Shown here one piece after another: positions 16,937-24,497 of a stretch of DNA of 64,000 bases. The translations under genes were made by a program, and so were the position numbers. Each line of letters begins with the position of its first letter. The stretch's first letter is position 1. The notes beneath the pieces were generated by a model. That model was given only the letters and a program-made list of their open reading frames with translations. It was not told the DNA's origin and did no database searches. This DNA comes from Sulfurimonas sp. (GTDB lineage Bacteria; Campylobacterota; Campylobacteria; Campylobacterales; Sulfurimonadaceae): positions 1 through 64,000 of the forward strand of contig JAKISR010000004.1 in NCBI GenBank assembly GCA_021648465.1, read 5' to 3'.

Positions 16937-18196
16937 TTAAAGATTCATCGCTGATTCACCATGGACCACTTCATCAAGACCACGCTGTTCTGTCTCTTCA
17001 TCAACTCTTCCACCACCTGTTAAGGCTGATGCAATAAAAAATACAATTGCAGTTACAACACCACTGTATACAATAGTTAAACCAATTGTTTTAATTTGTG
17101 CTAATAATTGAGTAGGTATGCTGTAGTCAGCTGCTGTGAAATATGGAGCGACAAAAATAGCTGTTGCAATTGAACCCCAAATACCGACAAGTCCATGTAT
17201 CCAAAATGCATCAAGACTATCATCTACTTTGAACATTTTTTTAAATTTAAATACACCGATAAAACCGATGATACCCCCGACAAAACCAATAATGATAGCA
17301 CCTGTAATACCAGCAGAACCACTTGCAGGAGTAATTGCAACTAAACCAGCAACAGCACCAGATGCAGCACCAATTAATGTAGGTGTTTTATATACAATAT
17401 ATTCAGCAATTAGCCAACCAATTATACCAAGAGATGCGGCAACATTAGTAATAAGAAATGCGTTACCTGCTATACCATCGGCTGCAATTTGTGATCCAGC
17501 ATTAAATCCAAACCAACCAAACCATAACAATACTGCACCAAGTACAGCAAGTACTGGAGAGAATGGTTTCATTGCTAAAGTACCATACCCTTTTCTTCTT
17601 CCTAGTATCATGGCTACTACAAAACCTGCAACACCTGCATTAATATGTACAACAGTACCACCTGCAAAGTCCATTTCATTAAAATGTAAAGTTTCTCCTC
17701 CACCCCATGCCCAATGTGCAATAGGTGCATAAACTAACAAAATCCATAACGCTACAAAAATAGAAAATGTTGAAAATTTAACTCTCTCAATCATTGATCC
17801 ACTAGCAATTGCTACAGCAATAGCTGCAAAGGTACCTTGAAATGCTACAAAAAGAAATTCAGGTACAGTTCCTACTAAACTTTTATCGGTAACTCCAGCC
17901 AAAAGAACTTTACCAGTTCCAAAGAAATCACCCTCTCCAAAAGCAATAGAATAACCTGCAATAACCCAAACTAAAGTACCTACAGCAAAAGCTATAAGAC
18001 TCATACCCATTGTATTTAATACATTTTTGCTTCGTGTCATTCCACCATAAAACAGTGCAAGTCCTGCTGGTGTCATTAACATTACCATTGCAGTAGCTAC
18101 TAGCATCCAAGCTGTATCTCCTGAATCTAACTGATCTGCAGAAGCGACAAGAGGCAACGACAAAAAAGCTATAACCATAAAAAATTTATTATTCAT
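16937..18196 (-). CDS. amtB: Ammonium transporter AmtB
   Basis: A protein of 419 residues with a signal-peptide-like first segment (MIAFLSLPLVASA type), followed by 11 helices. Motifs include DTAWMLVATAMVMLMTPAGLALFYGGM and the pore region FAGGTVVHINAGVAG with one of the twin histidines. The cytoplasmic tail (RVDEETEQRGLDEVVHGE) is the typical P-II contact tail. It conducts ammonia/ammonium and is blocked by unmodified P-II. It shares a strand with nrfHAIJ (32 bp gap) and diverges from glnB copy 2, linking ammonium made by NrfA with its capture. Two fragments of closely related amtB tails exist in the window. Confidence 0.96.
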   Translation of the reverse strand: MNNKFFMVIAFLSLPLVASADQLDSGDTAWMLVATAMVMLMTPAGLALFYGGMTRSKNVLNTMGMSLIAFAVGTLVWVIAGYSIAFGEGDFFGTGKVLLAGVTDKSLVGTVPEFLFVAFQGTFAAIAVAIASGSMIERVKFSTFSIFVALWILLVYAPIAHWAWGGGETLHFNEMDFAGGTVVHINAGVAGFVVAMILGRRKGYGTLAMKPFSPVLAVLGAVLLWFGWFGFNAGSQIAADGIAGNAFLITNVAASLGIIGWLIAEYIVYKTPTLIGAASGAVAGLVAITPASGSAGITGAIIIGFVGGIIGFIGVFKFKKMFKVDDSLDAFWIHGLVGIWGSIATAIFVAPYFTAADYSIPTQLLAQIKTIGLTIVYSGVVTAIVFFIASALTGGGRVDEETEQRGLDEVVHGESAMNL

Positions 18197-18688
18197 AAAT
18201 TTACTCCCTGTTTTAAAAAACTTAGTATATCGCTATTTTATACTATACAAAACAGCATAATTGTATAAATTTTAAACAATATATAGATATTCTTTAAACT
18301 AAGAGAAAATTAAATTTAAAAATTAATTATTAAACTTTAATTTTTTTAGCAAAAACATACTTAGCAAATTTAATCTTAAAGAAATTTTTTCATGTTAAAA
18401 GTAGCCTTTAAATGTATTGTCAATAAATTTTTCACACTTTTTGAATAGTGCTGTTTTTTTTGATAGTACTTAGCTTTGCAATGTTTAGTTTATACTAAAA
18501 ATATTTCTGCTAGTATTTCTAGTGTATATTGTGGCGTTGTTGTAGCAATTGTATTTTTTATTATCAGCTTTAATAGGTGGTGAAAAAGTTGATGAAGAGA
18601 CAGAACAGCGTGATCTTGATGTAGTTAGATAGTTGCGTAAAAGTATAAATATGGCTAGAATGTTAAAATAAAATTTGGAGATATTATT
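18197..18688. other. Intergenic region between amtB and glnB copy 2
   Basis: A 492-bp gap between divergent genes. The first 300 bp are very A/T rich and should carry the amtB-nrf promoter; no sigma-54 type GG-N10-GC element was recognised. From about 18494 there is a decayed amtB 3' end running to 18632, which overlaps the start of the 334-bp glnB repeat. No other gene is visible. Confidence 0.65.
18494..18632 (+). pseudogene. Decayed, frameshifted 3' end of amtB (remnant 2)
   Basis: One frame reads SVYCGVVVAIVFFI and, after a one-base shift near 18560, another reads SALIGGEKVDEETEQRDLDVV with a TAG at 18630-18632. Intact AmtB has VYSGVVTAIVFFIASALTGGGRVDEE in the same place. The fragment is therefore the last helix and tail of an amtB gene with a frameshift and a shortened end. 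The final bases fall in the repeat shared with glnB copy 1, so the junction may mark where the repeat was pasted in. Confidence 0.82.
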
Positions 18689-18960
18689 ATGAAGAAAATT
18701 GAAGCGATTATAAAACCATTTAAGTTAGAAGATGTAAAAGATGCATTAGCTGAGATTGGTATTGATGGTATGACAGTTAGTGAAGTAAAAGGTTATGGTC
18801 GTCAAAAAGGTCATAGCGAACTTTATCGTGGTGCTGAATATGTAGTTGATTTTTTACCAAAAATCAAAATGGAGATAATAGTAAATGATGATAATGTAGA
18901 TCAAGTTACAAACACTATTGTTGAAGCTGCTCGTACTGGTAAGATTGGTGATGGTAAAAT
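18627..18960 (+). repeat. Long direct repeat, copy 2 (glnB block)
   Basis: Identical over 334 bases to 11567-11900, including the 62 bp upstream of glnB. The spacing between copies is 7060 bp, and the nrf operon and amtB lie between them. Recombination between the copies would delete them. Confidence 0.97.
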
Positions 18961-19027
18961 CTTTGTAAGTGAAATTGAACAAATTATCCGTATTCGCACG
19001 GGTGAGATAGACAATGAAGCTATTTAA
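18689..19027 (+). CDS. glnB: Nitrogen regulatory protein P-II, copy 2
   Basis: A protein of 112 residues, identical to copy 1 except near the end (GEIDNEAI here). The T-loop tyrosine (ELYRGAEY) and nucleotide-binding residues are intact. The promoter and ribosome binding site are identical to those of copy 1, so both should be expressed alike. It is divergent from the intact amtB and upstream of the bicarbonate transporter cassette on the same strand, though 459 bp apart. Which copy serves AmtB cannot be told from sequence. Confidence 0.96.
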   Translation: MKKIEAIIKPFKLEDVKDALAEIGIDGMTVSEVKGYGRQKGHSELYRGAEYVVDFLPKIKMEIIVNDDNVDQVTNTIVEAARTGKIGDGKIFVSEIEQIIRIRTGEIDNEAI

Positions 19028-19040
19028 TTTAATAGCTTCA
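19015..19040. terminator. Hairpin over the glnB copy 2 stop codon
   Basis: TGAAGCTATT (19015-19024) and AATAGCTTCA (19031-19040) form a perfect 10-bp stem with a 6-nt loop that contains the stop codon. Only short A/T-rich sequence follows, without a strong T-run. Copy 1 lacks the downstream arm and uses a different terminator. Confidence 0.5.
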
Positions 19041-19486
19041 AATATTTAAAAACTTATATATAAAGAGAGTTTTTACTGATTTATTCATAAACTAACCCCA
19101 TTTAACCTTTTCTTTTCATTCCTGAATTCTCTTAACAAGCTAAATATGATTTTATCATATTTGTAACTTTTCGTAACCTTTATTTGAGTATATAAATATT
19201 TAGTATTAATAATTTTTAATTTAAATTTAATATTTAGAAGTACTCTCTCCTTATGTGTTACAAAAAAGGACATATCTTAATTTTTACAAAAAATATTTTA
19301 GATTATTTATACGATATTTTGATTATATTCAATTTAAGTGTTACTAAATGAAGCATTATTAAAAATATTTTAGAAATTTATCAAAATTATAATCACCATT
19401 TATATACTTTGTTTAGAATTCGCCATATCGCTATGGTATCTGTAAATATTATAGTAAATCCAACTAAGATAAAGGAGTACCTAAAC
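19028..19486. other. Intergenic region upstream of sbtA
   Basis: A 459-bp A/T-rich stretch after glnB copy 2. A 62-codon minus-strand open frame inside it has no recognisable similarity and poor composition, so it is not called. The sbtA promoter must lie here; A/T runs typical of Campylobacterota promoters are abundant, but no single element stands out. AAAGGAG at 19471-19477 is the ribosome binding site of sbtA. Confidence 0.5.
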
Positions 19487-20488
19487 ATGGGAATACTTGA
19501 TAATATATTAAACCCAGTGATTCTATTTTTTGCATTTGGAATGCTTGCTGGTTCGTTGCGCTCAAATTTAGAAATTCCACCAGCTATAGGTAAATTTCTT
19601 TCATTGTATTTACTACTGGCTATAGGTTTTAAAGGCGGAACTGCCTTGGCTGCAACCGGTCTTTCTTTAGTAGGAGTGCTTGCTATTTTAGCAGCTCTAA
19701 TAATGGCTACGATTGTGCCAATATATAGTTTTTTCATACTTCGTAAAAAAACTAATCCATATGATGCTGCAGCGATTGCAGCTACTTTTGGATCAATAAG
19801 TGCAGTAACCTTTATAACAGCTCAACAGTTTTTAACATCAAACGAACTAGAATATGGTGGTCATATGACAGTTGCGATGGTTTTGATGGAGATGCCTGCA
19901 ATTATATTAGCAATGGTTTTAGTAGCTATGGTTAGAAAACAGGAGGCTTTAAAAAACGGTGGGGATGTAGCAAATACGGTTGCACCAAAAATATCAATGT
20001 CAAAGGTTCTACATGAAGCATTTACGGATGGTGCCTTTTTACTACTTATGGGAAGTTTGACCATTGGGTATATTACTGGTGCTGATGGAGCGGCAATAAT
20101 GAAACCATTTATTAAAGAAATGTTTATGGGATTTTTAGCTTTTTTCCTTCTTGATATGGGATTGATAGTTGCTAAGCAGTTAAGAGAATCGACAGAAGGT
20201 TTAAATAAATTCATGTTTGGTTTCTCTATTGTGATGCCTGTAGTAAATGCTACTATTTCTATGGGATTAGCCTGGATTTTTGGTTTGTCAGTTGGAGATG
20301 CATTACTTCTTGCTGTACTTGCTGCAAGTGCATCTTATATTGTTGTTCCAGCTGTTGTTCGATATGCTATTCCAGAAGCAAGAGCAGGTACATACTTTAC
20401 AATGGCAATAGGTTTTACATTTCCATTTAATATAATAATTGGTATTCCTCTTTATTATGCGATGATTAGCTACTTTTGGGGATTATAA
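19487..20488 (+). CDS. sbtA: Sodium-dependent bicarbonate transporter SbtA
   Basis: A protein of 333 residues of the SbtA family (DUF897). It has ten or so hydrophobic helices in two similar halves: IGFKGGTALAATGL and AAIAATFGSISAVTFITAQQFL in the first, and the related AAIAASASYIVVPAVVRYAIP type stretch in the second. Cyanobacterial SbtA imports bicarbonate with sodium as part of a CO2-concentrating mechanism. The ATG at 19487 is chosen over an upstream in-frame ATG at 19409 because AAAGGAG stands 10 bp before it and the extra 26 residues do not look like a transporter start. The sbtB gene follows 15 bp later. Confidence 0.9.
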   Translation: MGILDNILNPVILFFAFGMLAGSLRSNLEIPPAIGKFLSLYLLLAIGFKGGTALAATGLSLVGVLAILAALIMATIVPIYSFFILRKKTNPYDAAAIAATFGSISAVTFITAQQFLTSNELEYGGHMTVAMVLMEMPAIILAMVLVAMVRKQEALKNGGDVANTVAPKISMSKVLHEAFTDGAFLLLMGSLTIGYITGADGAAIMKPFIKEMFMGFLAFFLLDMGLIVAKQLRESTEGLNKFMFGFSIVMPVVNATISMGLAWIFGLSVGDALLLAVLAASASYIVVPAVVRYAIPEARAGTYFTMAIGFTFPFNIIIGIPLYYAMISYFWGL

Positions 20489-20503
20489 ATAAAAGGATAA
20501 ATA

Positions 20504-20818
20504 ATGAATAAAGAGTTTTCAATAAAAACGGTAAAAAGAGTAGAGATTGTTGTGAGTCATAATATACTCGCAGAGATACTAGAGAAGCTTGATGAACTTC
20601 ATATTACTGGATATACAATGATTCCAGAGGTAGCGGGAAAAGGAGATAGAGGGGTTCTGTCTCTTTCAAATGTCGGGTTTGGTACATATGCAAATAGCTA
20701 TATTATAATTTCTTGTAATGCAGAAACAGCTGAAAATATAGCGAAAGAGATGTATGCTTATTTGTCTAAATTTGGTGGGCTTTGCTTGATTAGCGATGCA
20801 TACCAAGTTGATCACTAA
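20504..20818 (+). CDS. sbtB: P-II-like regulator SbtB
   Basis: A protein of 104 residues with a ferredoxin-like P-II fold: KRVEIVVSHNILAEILEKLDELHITGYTMIPEVAGKGDRG, then a short T-loop region and NSYIIISC. The GKGDRG loop and NSY match cyanobacterial SbtB, which binds cyclic AMP, AMP, ADP or ATP and controls SbtA. The C-terminal cysteine-bearing R-loop of some cyanobacterial SbtB proteins is absent. The gene sits 15 bp after sbtA, the arrangement of the known SbtA-SbtB pair. It is clearly different from the two classical glnB genes nearby. Confidence 0.85.
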   Translation: MNKEFSIKTVKRVEIVVSHNILAEILEKLDELHITGYTMIPEVAGKGDRGVLSLSNVGFGTYANSYIIISCNAETAENIAKEMYAYLSKFGGLCLISDAYQVDH

Positions 20819-20837
20819 TATACTTGGAGAATTTACA

Positions 20838-21218
20838 ATGACTAAAAAAAAGATTTTAGAGCTTTTTGATACTTGGAATCAGGCACTACAGACTAAAAAT
20901 CCATCAACGGTTGCAAAACTGTATCATCCTAGATTAGGAATCTTGATACCTACGGTCTCAGCAAAAATAAGACACAATAGAACAGAGATTAAGGATTATT
21001 TTGTGAATTTTTTACAAAATAATCCATTTGGTGAGATAAGTGAGTCTAACATAAGAATCTATGGTGATCTTGCAATAAACTCCGGTTTGTACACTTTTGA
21101 ACTTGATGGTGAAGAAGAACAAAGCAGAATTAAAGTAGATGCTAGGTTTACTTATGTTTACAAAAAAGAAGATAAAGAGTGGTTTATTATTGAACATCAC
21201 TCCTCAGTTTTACCATAA
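20838..21218 (+). CDS. Iota-carbonic-anhydrase-like protein (SnoaL/CaMKII-AD fold)
   Basis: A protein of 126 residues with an NTF2-like fold: helix LELFDTWNQALQTKNPSTVAKLYH, then beta strands ending in ARFTYVYKK and IIEHHSSVLP. The C-terminal HHSS (120-123) with a following proline, and the general layout, match the CaMKII association-domain proteins now called iota-class carbonic anhydrases. Those interconvert CO2 and bicarbonate, in some members without metal. There is no signal peptide, so it is cytoplasmic. TTGGAGA lies just before the ATG at 20838; an upstream ATG at 20796 overlaps sbtB and is less likely. Linkage 19 bp after sbtB strongly favours a role with bicarbonate uptake. Activity is inference. 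Confidence 0.7.
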   Translation: MTKKKILELFDTWNQALQTKNPSTVAKLYHPRLGILIPTVSAKIRHNRTEIKDYFVNFLQNNPFGEISESNIRIYGDLAINSGLYTFELDGEEEQSRIKVDARFTYVYKKEDKEWFIIEHHSSVLP

Positions 21219-21256
21219 ATATTTAACTGCCTTTTTTTTAATCATTTTTTTATATA

Positions 21257-21289
21257 AAAGGTATTTTATTTTAGATAAAATACACCTTA
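21257..21289. promoter_or_regulatory. Imperfect hairpin upstream of the second amt gene
   Basis: AAGGT-ATTTTAT (from about 21258) pairs with ATAAAATACACCTT (21276-21289) apart from a two-base bulge. It lies between the iota-CA-like gene and amt2, 26 bp before the amt2 start. It may be a weak terminator for the sbt cassette or a leader structure. Confidence 0.35.
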
Positions 21290-21314
21290 AATTAATTAAA
21301 AAAGGGTATTACAA

Positions 21315-22490
21315 ATGTTAGAAGCTGATTTTAAATATATAATCGACACTTTCTTTACACTATTTGCTATGGTACTTATAATCTTTATGGTTCCAGGTTT
21401 TGCAATGCTTGAAGCGGGTCTTGTTCGCACTAAAAATGTGGCTGCTGTACTTACAATGAATGTAATGATTTATGCTGTTGCCTCGTTGGCATTTTTACTT
21501 ATTGGTTATGAAATAGCATTTGGTGGCTGGGAAAGTGATACTCAAAGTATCTGGGCTGCTTTTATGTTTCAAATGGCATTTGTTGGTAAAACAGTAAATA
21601 TTATGAGTGGTGGTGTAAGTGAGCGTGTTCGTATTATCCCTTTAGCAATTTTTACTGCAATTATGGGTTCTATAATATATCCATTAGTAGTAAATGTTAC
21701 TTGGGGTGCAGATATGCTTGCTGGCACAATGCTTGATATAGATATGTATGACTTAGCTGGTTCAACTGTTATTCACTCAACTGGTGGTTGGGCGCTTTTA
21801 GCTGCTATTTTAATAATTGGATCCAGAAAAGGTCGTTATCAAGACGGAAAAATTAGGGTAATTCCTGCTTCAAATATTCCACTTGTTGTTTTAGGGGCAC
21901 TGCTTCTATGGATAGGTTGGTTTGGTTTTAATGGTGGAAGTGTTGGTTCTATCTCATCTGTTGAAAATGCTAATTTAGTAGCTAAAACAATTATGAATAC
22001 AAATACAGCAGGATTAGCAGGTGCATTTATAGCTGGAATAATTATGTATTTTAGATATAAACTTTTAGATATCACTATGATTTTAAATGGTGCATTAGGT
22101 GGTCTTGTTGCTGTTACCGCAGGACCAGATTTATACGACATGTACACACCTATTTTAATTGGTCTAATTGGTGGTGCATTAGTTGTATTTGCTGTTCCAT
22201 TATTTGATAAACTAAAAATAGATGATCCAGTTGGAGCACTTTCAGTTCACTTAATTAATGGTATTTGGGGAACATTAGCTGTTGGAATATTTATAGATGA
22301 TATCTCATTTTTAGCTCAACTAAAAGGTGTTGTACTTATTGGAGTCTTTGTTTTTAGTGTTTCTTTTATTATTTTATATAGCATAAATAAAATTTCTAAA
22401 TATAGAGCATCGGATGATGAACAACTTGAAGGTATGGATGTTAGTGAATGTGGATTAGAGGCATATCCAGAATTTAAAAGAGTTATATAG
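21315..22490 (+). CDS. Second ammonium transporter (Amt family)
   Basis: A protein of 391 residues with 11 membrane helices. It carries the Amt motifs FMVPGFAMLEAGLVRTKN, the first pore histidine in DLAGSTVIHSTGGWALL and the second in GALSVHLINGIWGTLAVG. Its sequence differs widely from the AmtB at 17 kb, and its tail (DEQLEGMDVSECGLEAYPEF) is a different but still typical P-II contact tail. It lies 96 bp after the iota-CA-like gene on the same strand. It should conduct ammonium; the reason for two kinds of Amt is unknown. Confidence 0.95.
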   Translation: MLEADFKYIIDTFFTLFAMVLIIFMVPGFAMLEAGLVRTKNVAAVLTMNVMIYAVASLAFLLIGYEIAFGGWESDTQSIWAAFMFQMAFVGKTVNIMSGGVSERVRIIPLAIFTAIMGSIIYPLVVNVTWGADMLAGTMLDIDMYDLAGSTVIHSTGGWALLAAILIIGSRKGRYQDGKIRVIPASNIPLVVLGALLLWIGWFGFNGGSVGSISSVENANLVAKTIMNTNTAGLAGAFIAGIIMYFRYKLLDITMILNGALGGLVAVTAGPDLYDMYTPILIGLIGGALVVFAVPLFDKLKIDDPVGALSVHLINGIWGTLAVGIFIDDISFLAQLKGVVLIGVFVFSVSFIILYSINKISKYRASDDEQLEGMDVSECGLEAYPEFKRVI

Positions 22491-22545
22491 CTACTAAATA
22501 ATAACTTTAACGAAATAGTAATAATTCTTTTGTTACTATTTCTCC

Positions 22546-23421
22546 ATGATAAGATATACTAACTCACTTTTAATATCAGTTGTTGTTCATAGTATTACTA
22601 TAATACTTATAACATTAGTATGGCAGTATTATGCATCAAATAAAAAAACAGAGCAAGAAAAAAAAGTCTATTTAAAACTTTCTGATATTATTACATCTCC
22701 TAAAAATGAACAAATACAACTTCAACCTCAAATAAAAACTATAACAAAACCAGTTCAAGAAAAAAAAGTAGAAAAACTTCAAAAACAAAAAATAATTGCA
22801 CAGATTGAACCAAAAGAACCAAAAGAACCAAAAGAACCAAAAGAAATAAAAAAAGTTGAAAAAGTTGAAAAAGTTGAAAAAGTTGAAAAAGTTGAAAAAA
22901 TAAAAGAAAAAATAAAAATAGTTAAAAAATATGACTTAGAACCTAAGAAAGTTTTTAATTTTGCTGTTGAAGAAGTTCCATCAGATCTAGCTTTTTTAAA
23001 TAAAAGACCCACTACGAAGAGAATATTTAAAGAACCAAAAGAACCAAAAAAGGTAGTAAAAAAAGCTGTACAAAAAAGTATTGAGAAAAAATCAGTTAAG
23101 CCAAAAGTTATTAAAAAATCTCAGCAAGCAAAATCTTCAGAAAACTATCTTCAAGTAAATACAAAAGAGATATCAAAGCTTTTAGAGGATAATCTTTACT
23201 ATCCAAGAAGTGCAAAAAAAAGAAAAATAACTGGTCAAGTTCTTGTTAAGTTTAAATTAGGGTTAGATAGTAAAGTATATGACATTAAAATTTTAGAATC
23301 AAGTAATGAAATATTAAGTCGTTCTGCAATGAAAACAATTCTTAATTTATCTACTAGATTTCCAAAACCAAAAAAAGAGCTAATACTACATGTTCCAATT
23401 AATTATAACTTAGATATTTAA
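22546..23421 (+). CDS. tonB: TonB-family energy-transducing protein
   Basis: A protein of 291 residues with a single N-terminal helix (about 10-27), a long charged linker and a C-terminal TonB domain (about 205-291: YYPRSAKKRKITGQVLVKF, then VYDIKILESSNEILSRSA). TonB spans the periplasm and powers outer-membrane receptors using ExbB/ExbD, which are not in this window. The linker contains exact 9-bp tandem repeats giving KEP and KVE runs. It starts 55 bp after the second amt gene. Confidence 0.88.
   Translation: MIRYTNSLLISVVVHSITIILITLVWQYYASNKKTEQEKKVYLKLSDIITSPKNEQIQLQPQIKTITKPVQEKKVEKLQKQKIIAQIEPKEPKEPKEPKEIKKVEKVEKVEKVEKVEKIKEKIKIVKKYDLEPKKVFNFAVEEVPSDLAFLNKRPTTKRIFKEPKEPKKVVKKAVQKSIEKKSVKPKVIKKSQQAKSSENYLQVNTKEISKLLEDNLYYPRSAKKRKITGQVLVKFKLGLDSKVYDIKILESSNEILSRSAMKTILNLSTRFPKPKKELILHVPINYNLDI
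22810..22899 (+). repeat. Two 9-bp tandem arrays in tonB
   Basis: CCAAAAGAA is repeated four times (22810-22845) and GTTGAAAAA five times (22855-22899). The units code for PKE and VEK. The unit is a multiple of three, so changes in copy number alter only the length of the periplasmic linker and keep the frame. Confidence 0.9.
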
Positions 23422-23512
23422 TCAAACAAATCAAAAAATTTAATAAAATATCACTTTAGTTTTAAACTTCTCATATAAACGCCTCTAAAAACCCTAGATA
23501 TATGTAATGTTT

Positions 23513-24373
23513 TTAAAATAACCAACCTTTTGAATCAGCTAAAACTGCTTTGTTTATATCATCATAAATTGACATAGATTGAGTAATAATTTCTGTGCCT
23601 TTATTAAAATATTCAGATGAATCATATGTAATAGTATTTTTTAGAATATTTTTTTGAGTTAGAACTAAATAATTTTCAGTTGCAGTATCTAATTTTTTTA
23701 GTTTTTCCTTTATCACAGAGGTTTGAATTTTATCTTTATGTTTAATAATAATTTTACTTACTTTAGATTGAATATTTTGACTAAAAACTTGAACTTTTGC
23801 TAATTCAGATATTAATATACTTCTATTTTTTCTAGAAGATGTTTTTTTAGCTGCTAAGCCAGCACCTATACCTCTGAGAACACCGATATGTTCTGCAAAT
23901 GGGAGTAGGCTCTCCATCATTAAAGTAGTAGATTCTTTTCCAAAATCACTTGATTTTTTACTAGCGTGTCTACTAATAGTTTGAGCTAATAAAAGCGACT
24001 GTCCAATTAAATCAGTATATCTATTGAAAACTTCTTGTGTGTCTACTGATTTTACAGCTTCTCTATTTAAACTTGTTAGTTCACGAGATATTAAAGTTGC
24101 TTTACTTTCAATTAATGGATCCGATGCTATTTTGAGAGACTCCATTTTTCCAATTGCTTCTTTCATGTCATTTGTTGTTCCAAATAGTGTTAAAAGTGCA
24201 TACTCATCGCCATTTAAATAAGCATTTGTAAGTCCACGAGTTTTTTGAGTTGAGATTATTAAATCTCTAAGTGATTCCATATACTTACTAGTGCTTGCTT
24301 GTGCATCATTACTAAATAATGGTTTTGCTTGAATATTAAAAAATAATATTGCAATAATTAAAACTATTTTCAT
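23513..24373 (-). CDS. Free-standing periplasmic NIT-domain protein
   Basis: A protein of 286 residues with a signal peptide (1-16) and an all-helical body with the NIT hallmark STQKTRGLTNAYLNG (about 40-54), then GVLRGIGAGLAAKK near 160-173. NIT domains sense nitrate or nitrite and usually sit in the periplasmic part of histidine kinases or chemoreceptors. Here there is no membrane anchor and no output domain. The NIT-type chemoreceptor gene at 26.9-29.0 kb is close by, so it could be a binding partner or soluble sensor. Its function is unknown. Confidence 0.65.
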   Translation of the reverse strand: MKIVLIIAILFFNIQAKPLFSNDAQASTSKYMESLRDLIISTQKTRGLTNAYLNGDEYALLTLFGTTNDMKEAIGKMESLKIASDPLIESKATLISRELTSLNREAVKSVDTQEVFNRYTDLIGQSLLLAQTISRHASKKSSDFGKESTTLMMESLLPFAEHIGVLRGIGAGLAAKKTSSRKNRSILISELAKVQVFSQNIQSKVSKIIIKHKDKIQTSVIKEKLKKLDTATENYLVLTQKNILKNTITYDSSEYFNKGTEIITQSMSIYDDINKAVLADSKGWLF

Positions 24374-24497
24374 TTATTAACGACCCTTTTGTTTTCAAAT
24401 ATCATGCTATTGTAGCTCTTTAAGTTTATAAAAAGCTTTAGTCTTTTATATTAAATAATTATTTTAATAGTTAAGAGAGTTTTTTTTAGTTTAAAAG

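Noticed and set aside
17136..17732. 198-codon plus-strand open frame inside amtB
   Set aside because: It is antisense to amtB, which has all family motifs; the translation is proline- and alanine-rich without a family.
18197..18493. Possible sigma-54 promoter for amtB
   Set aside because: No GG-N10-GC pair with the right flanks was found on the minus strand.
19085..19273. 62-codon minus-strand open frame in the gap before sbtA
   Set aside because: It has no ribosome site, no recognisable family and a composition typical of random A/T-rich DNA.
20796..20837. Upstream ATG for the iota-CA-like gene
   Set aside because: It would overlap sbtB, lacks a ribosome site, and adds residues not expected in the family; the ATG at 20838 has TTGGAGA before it.
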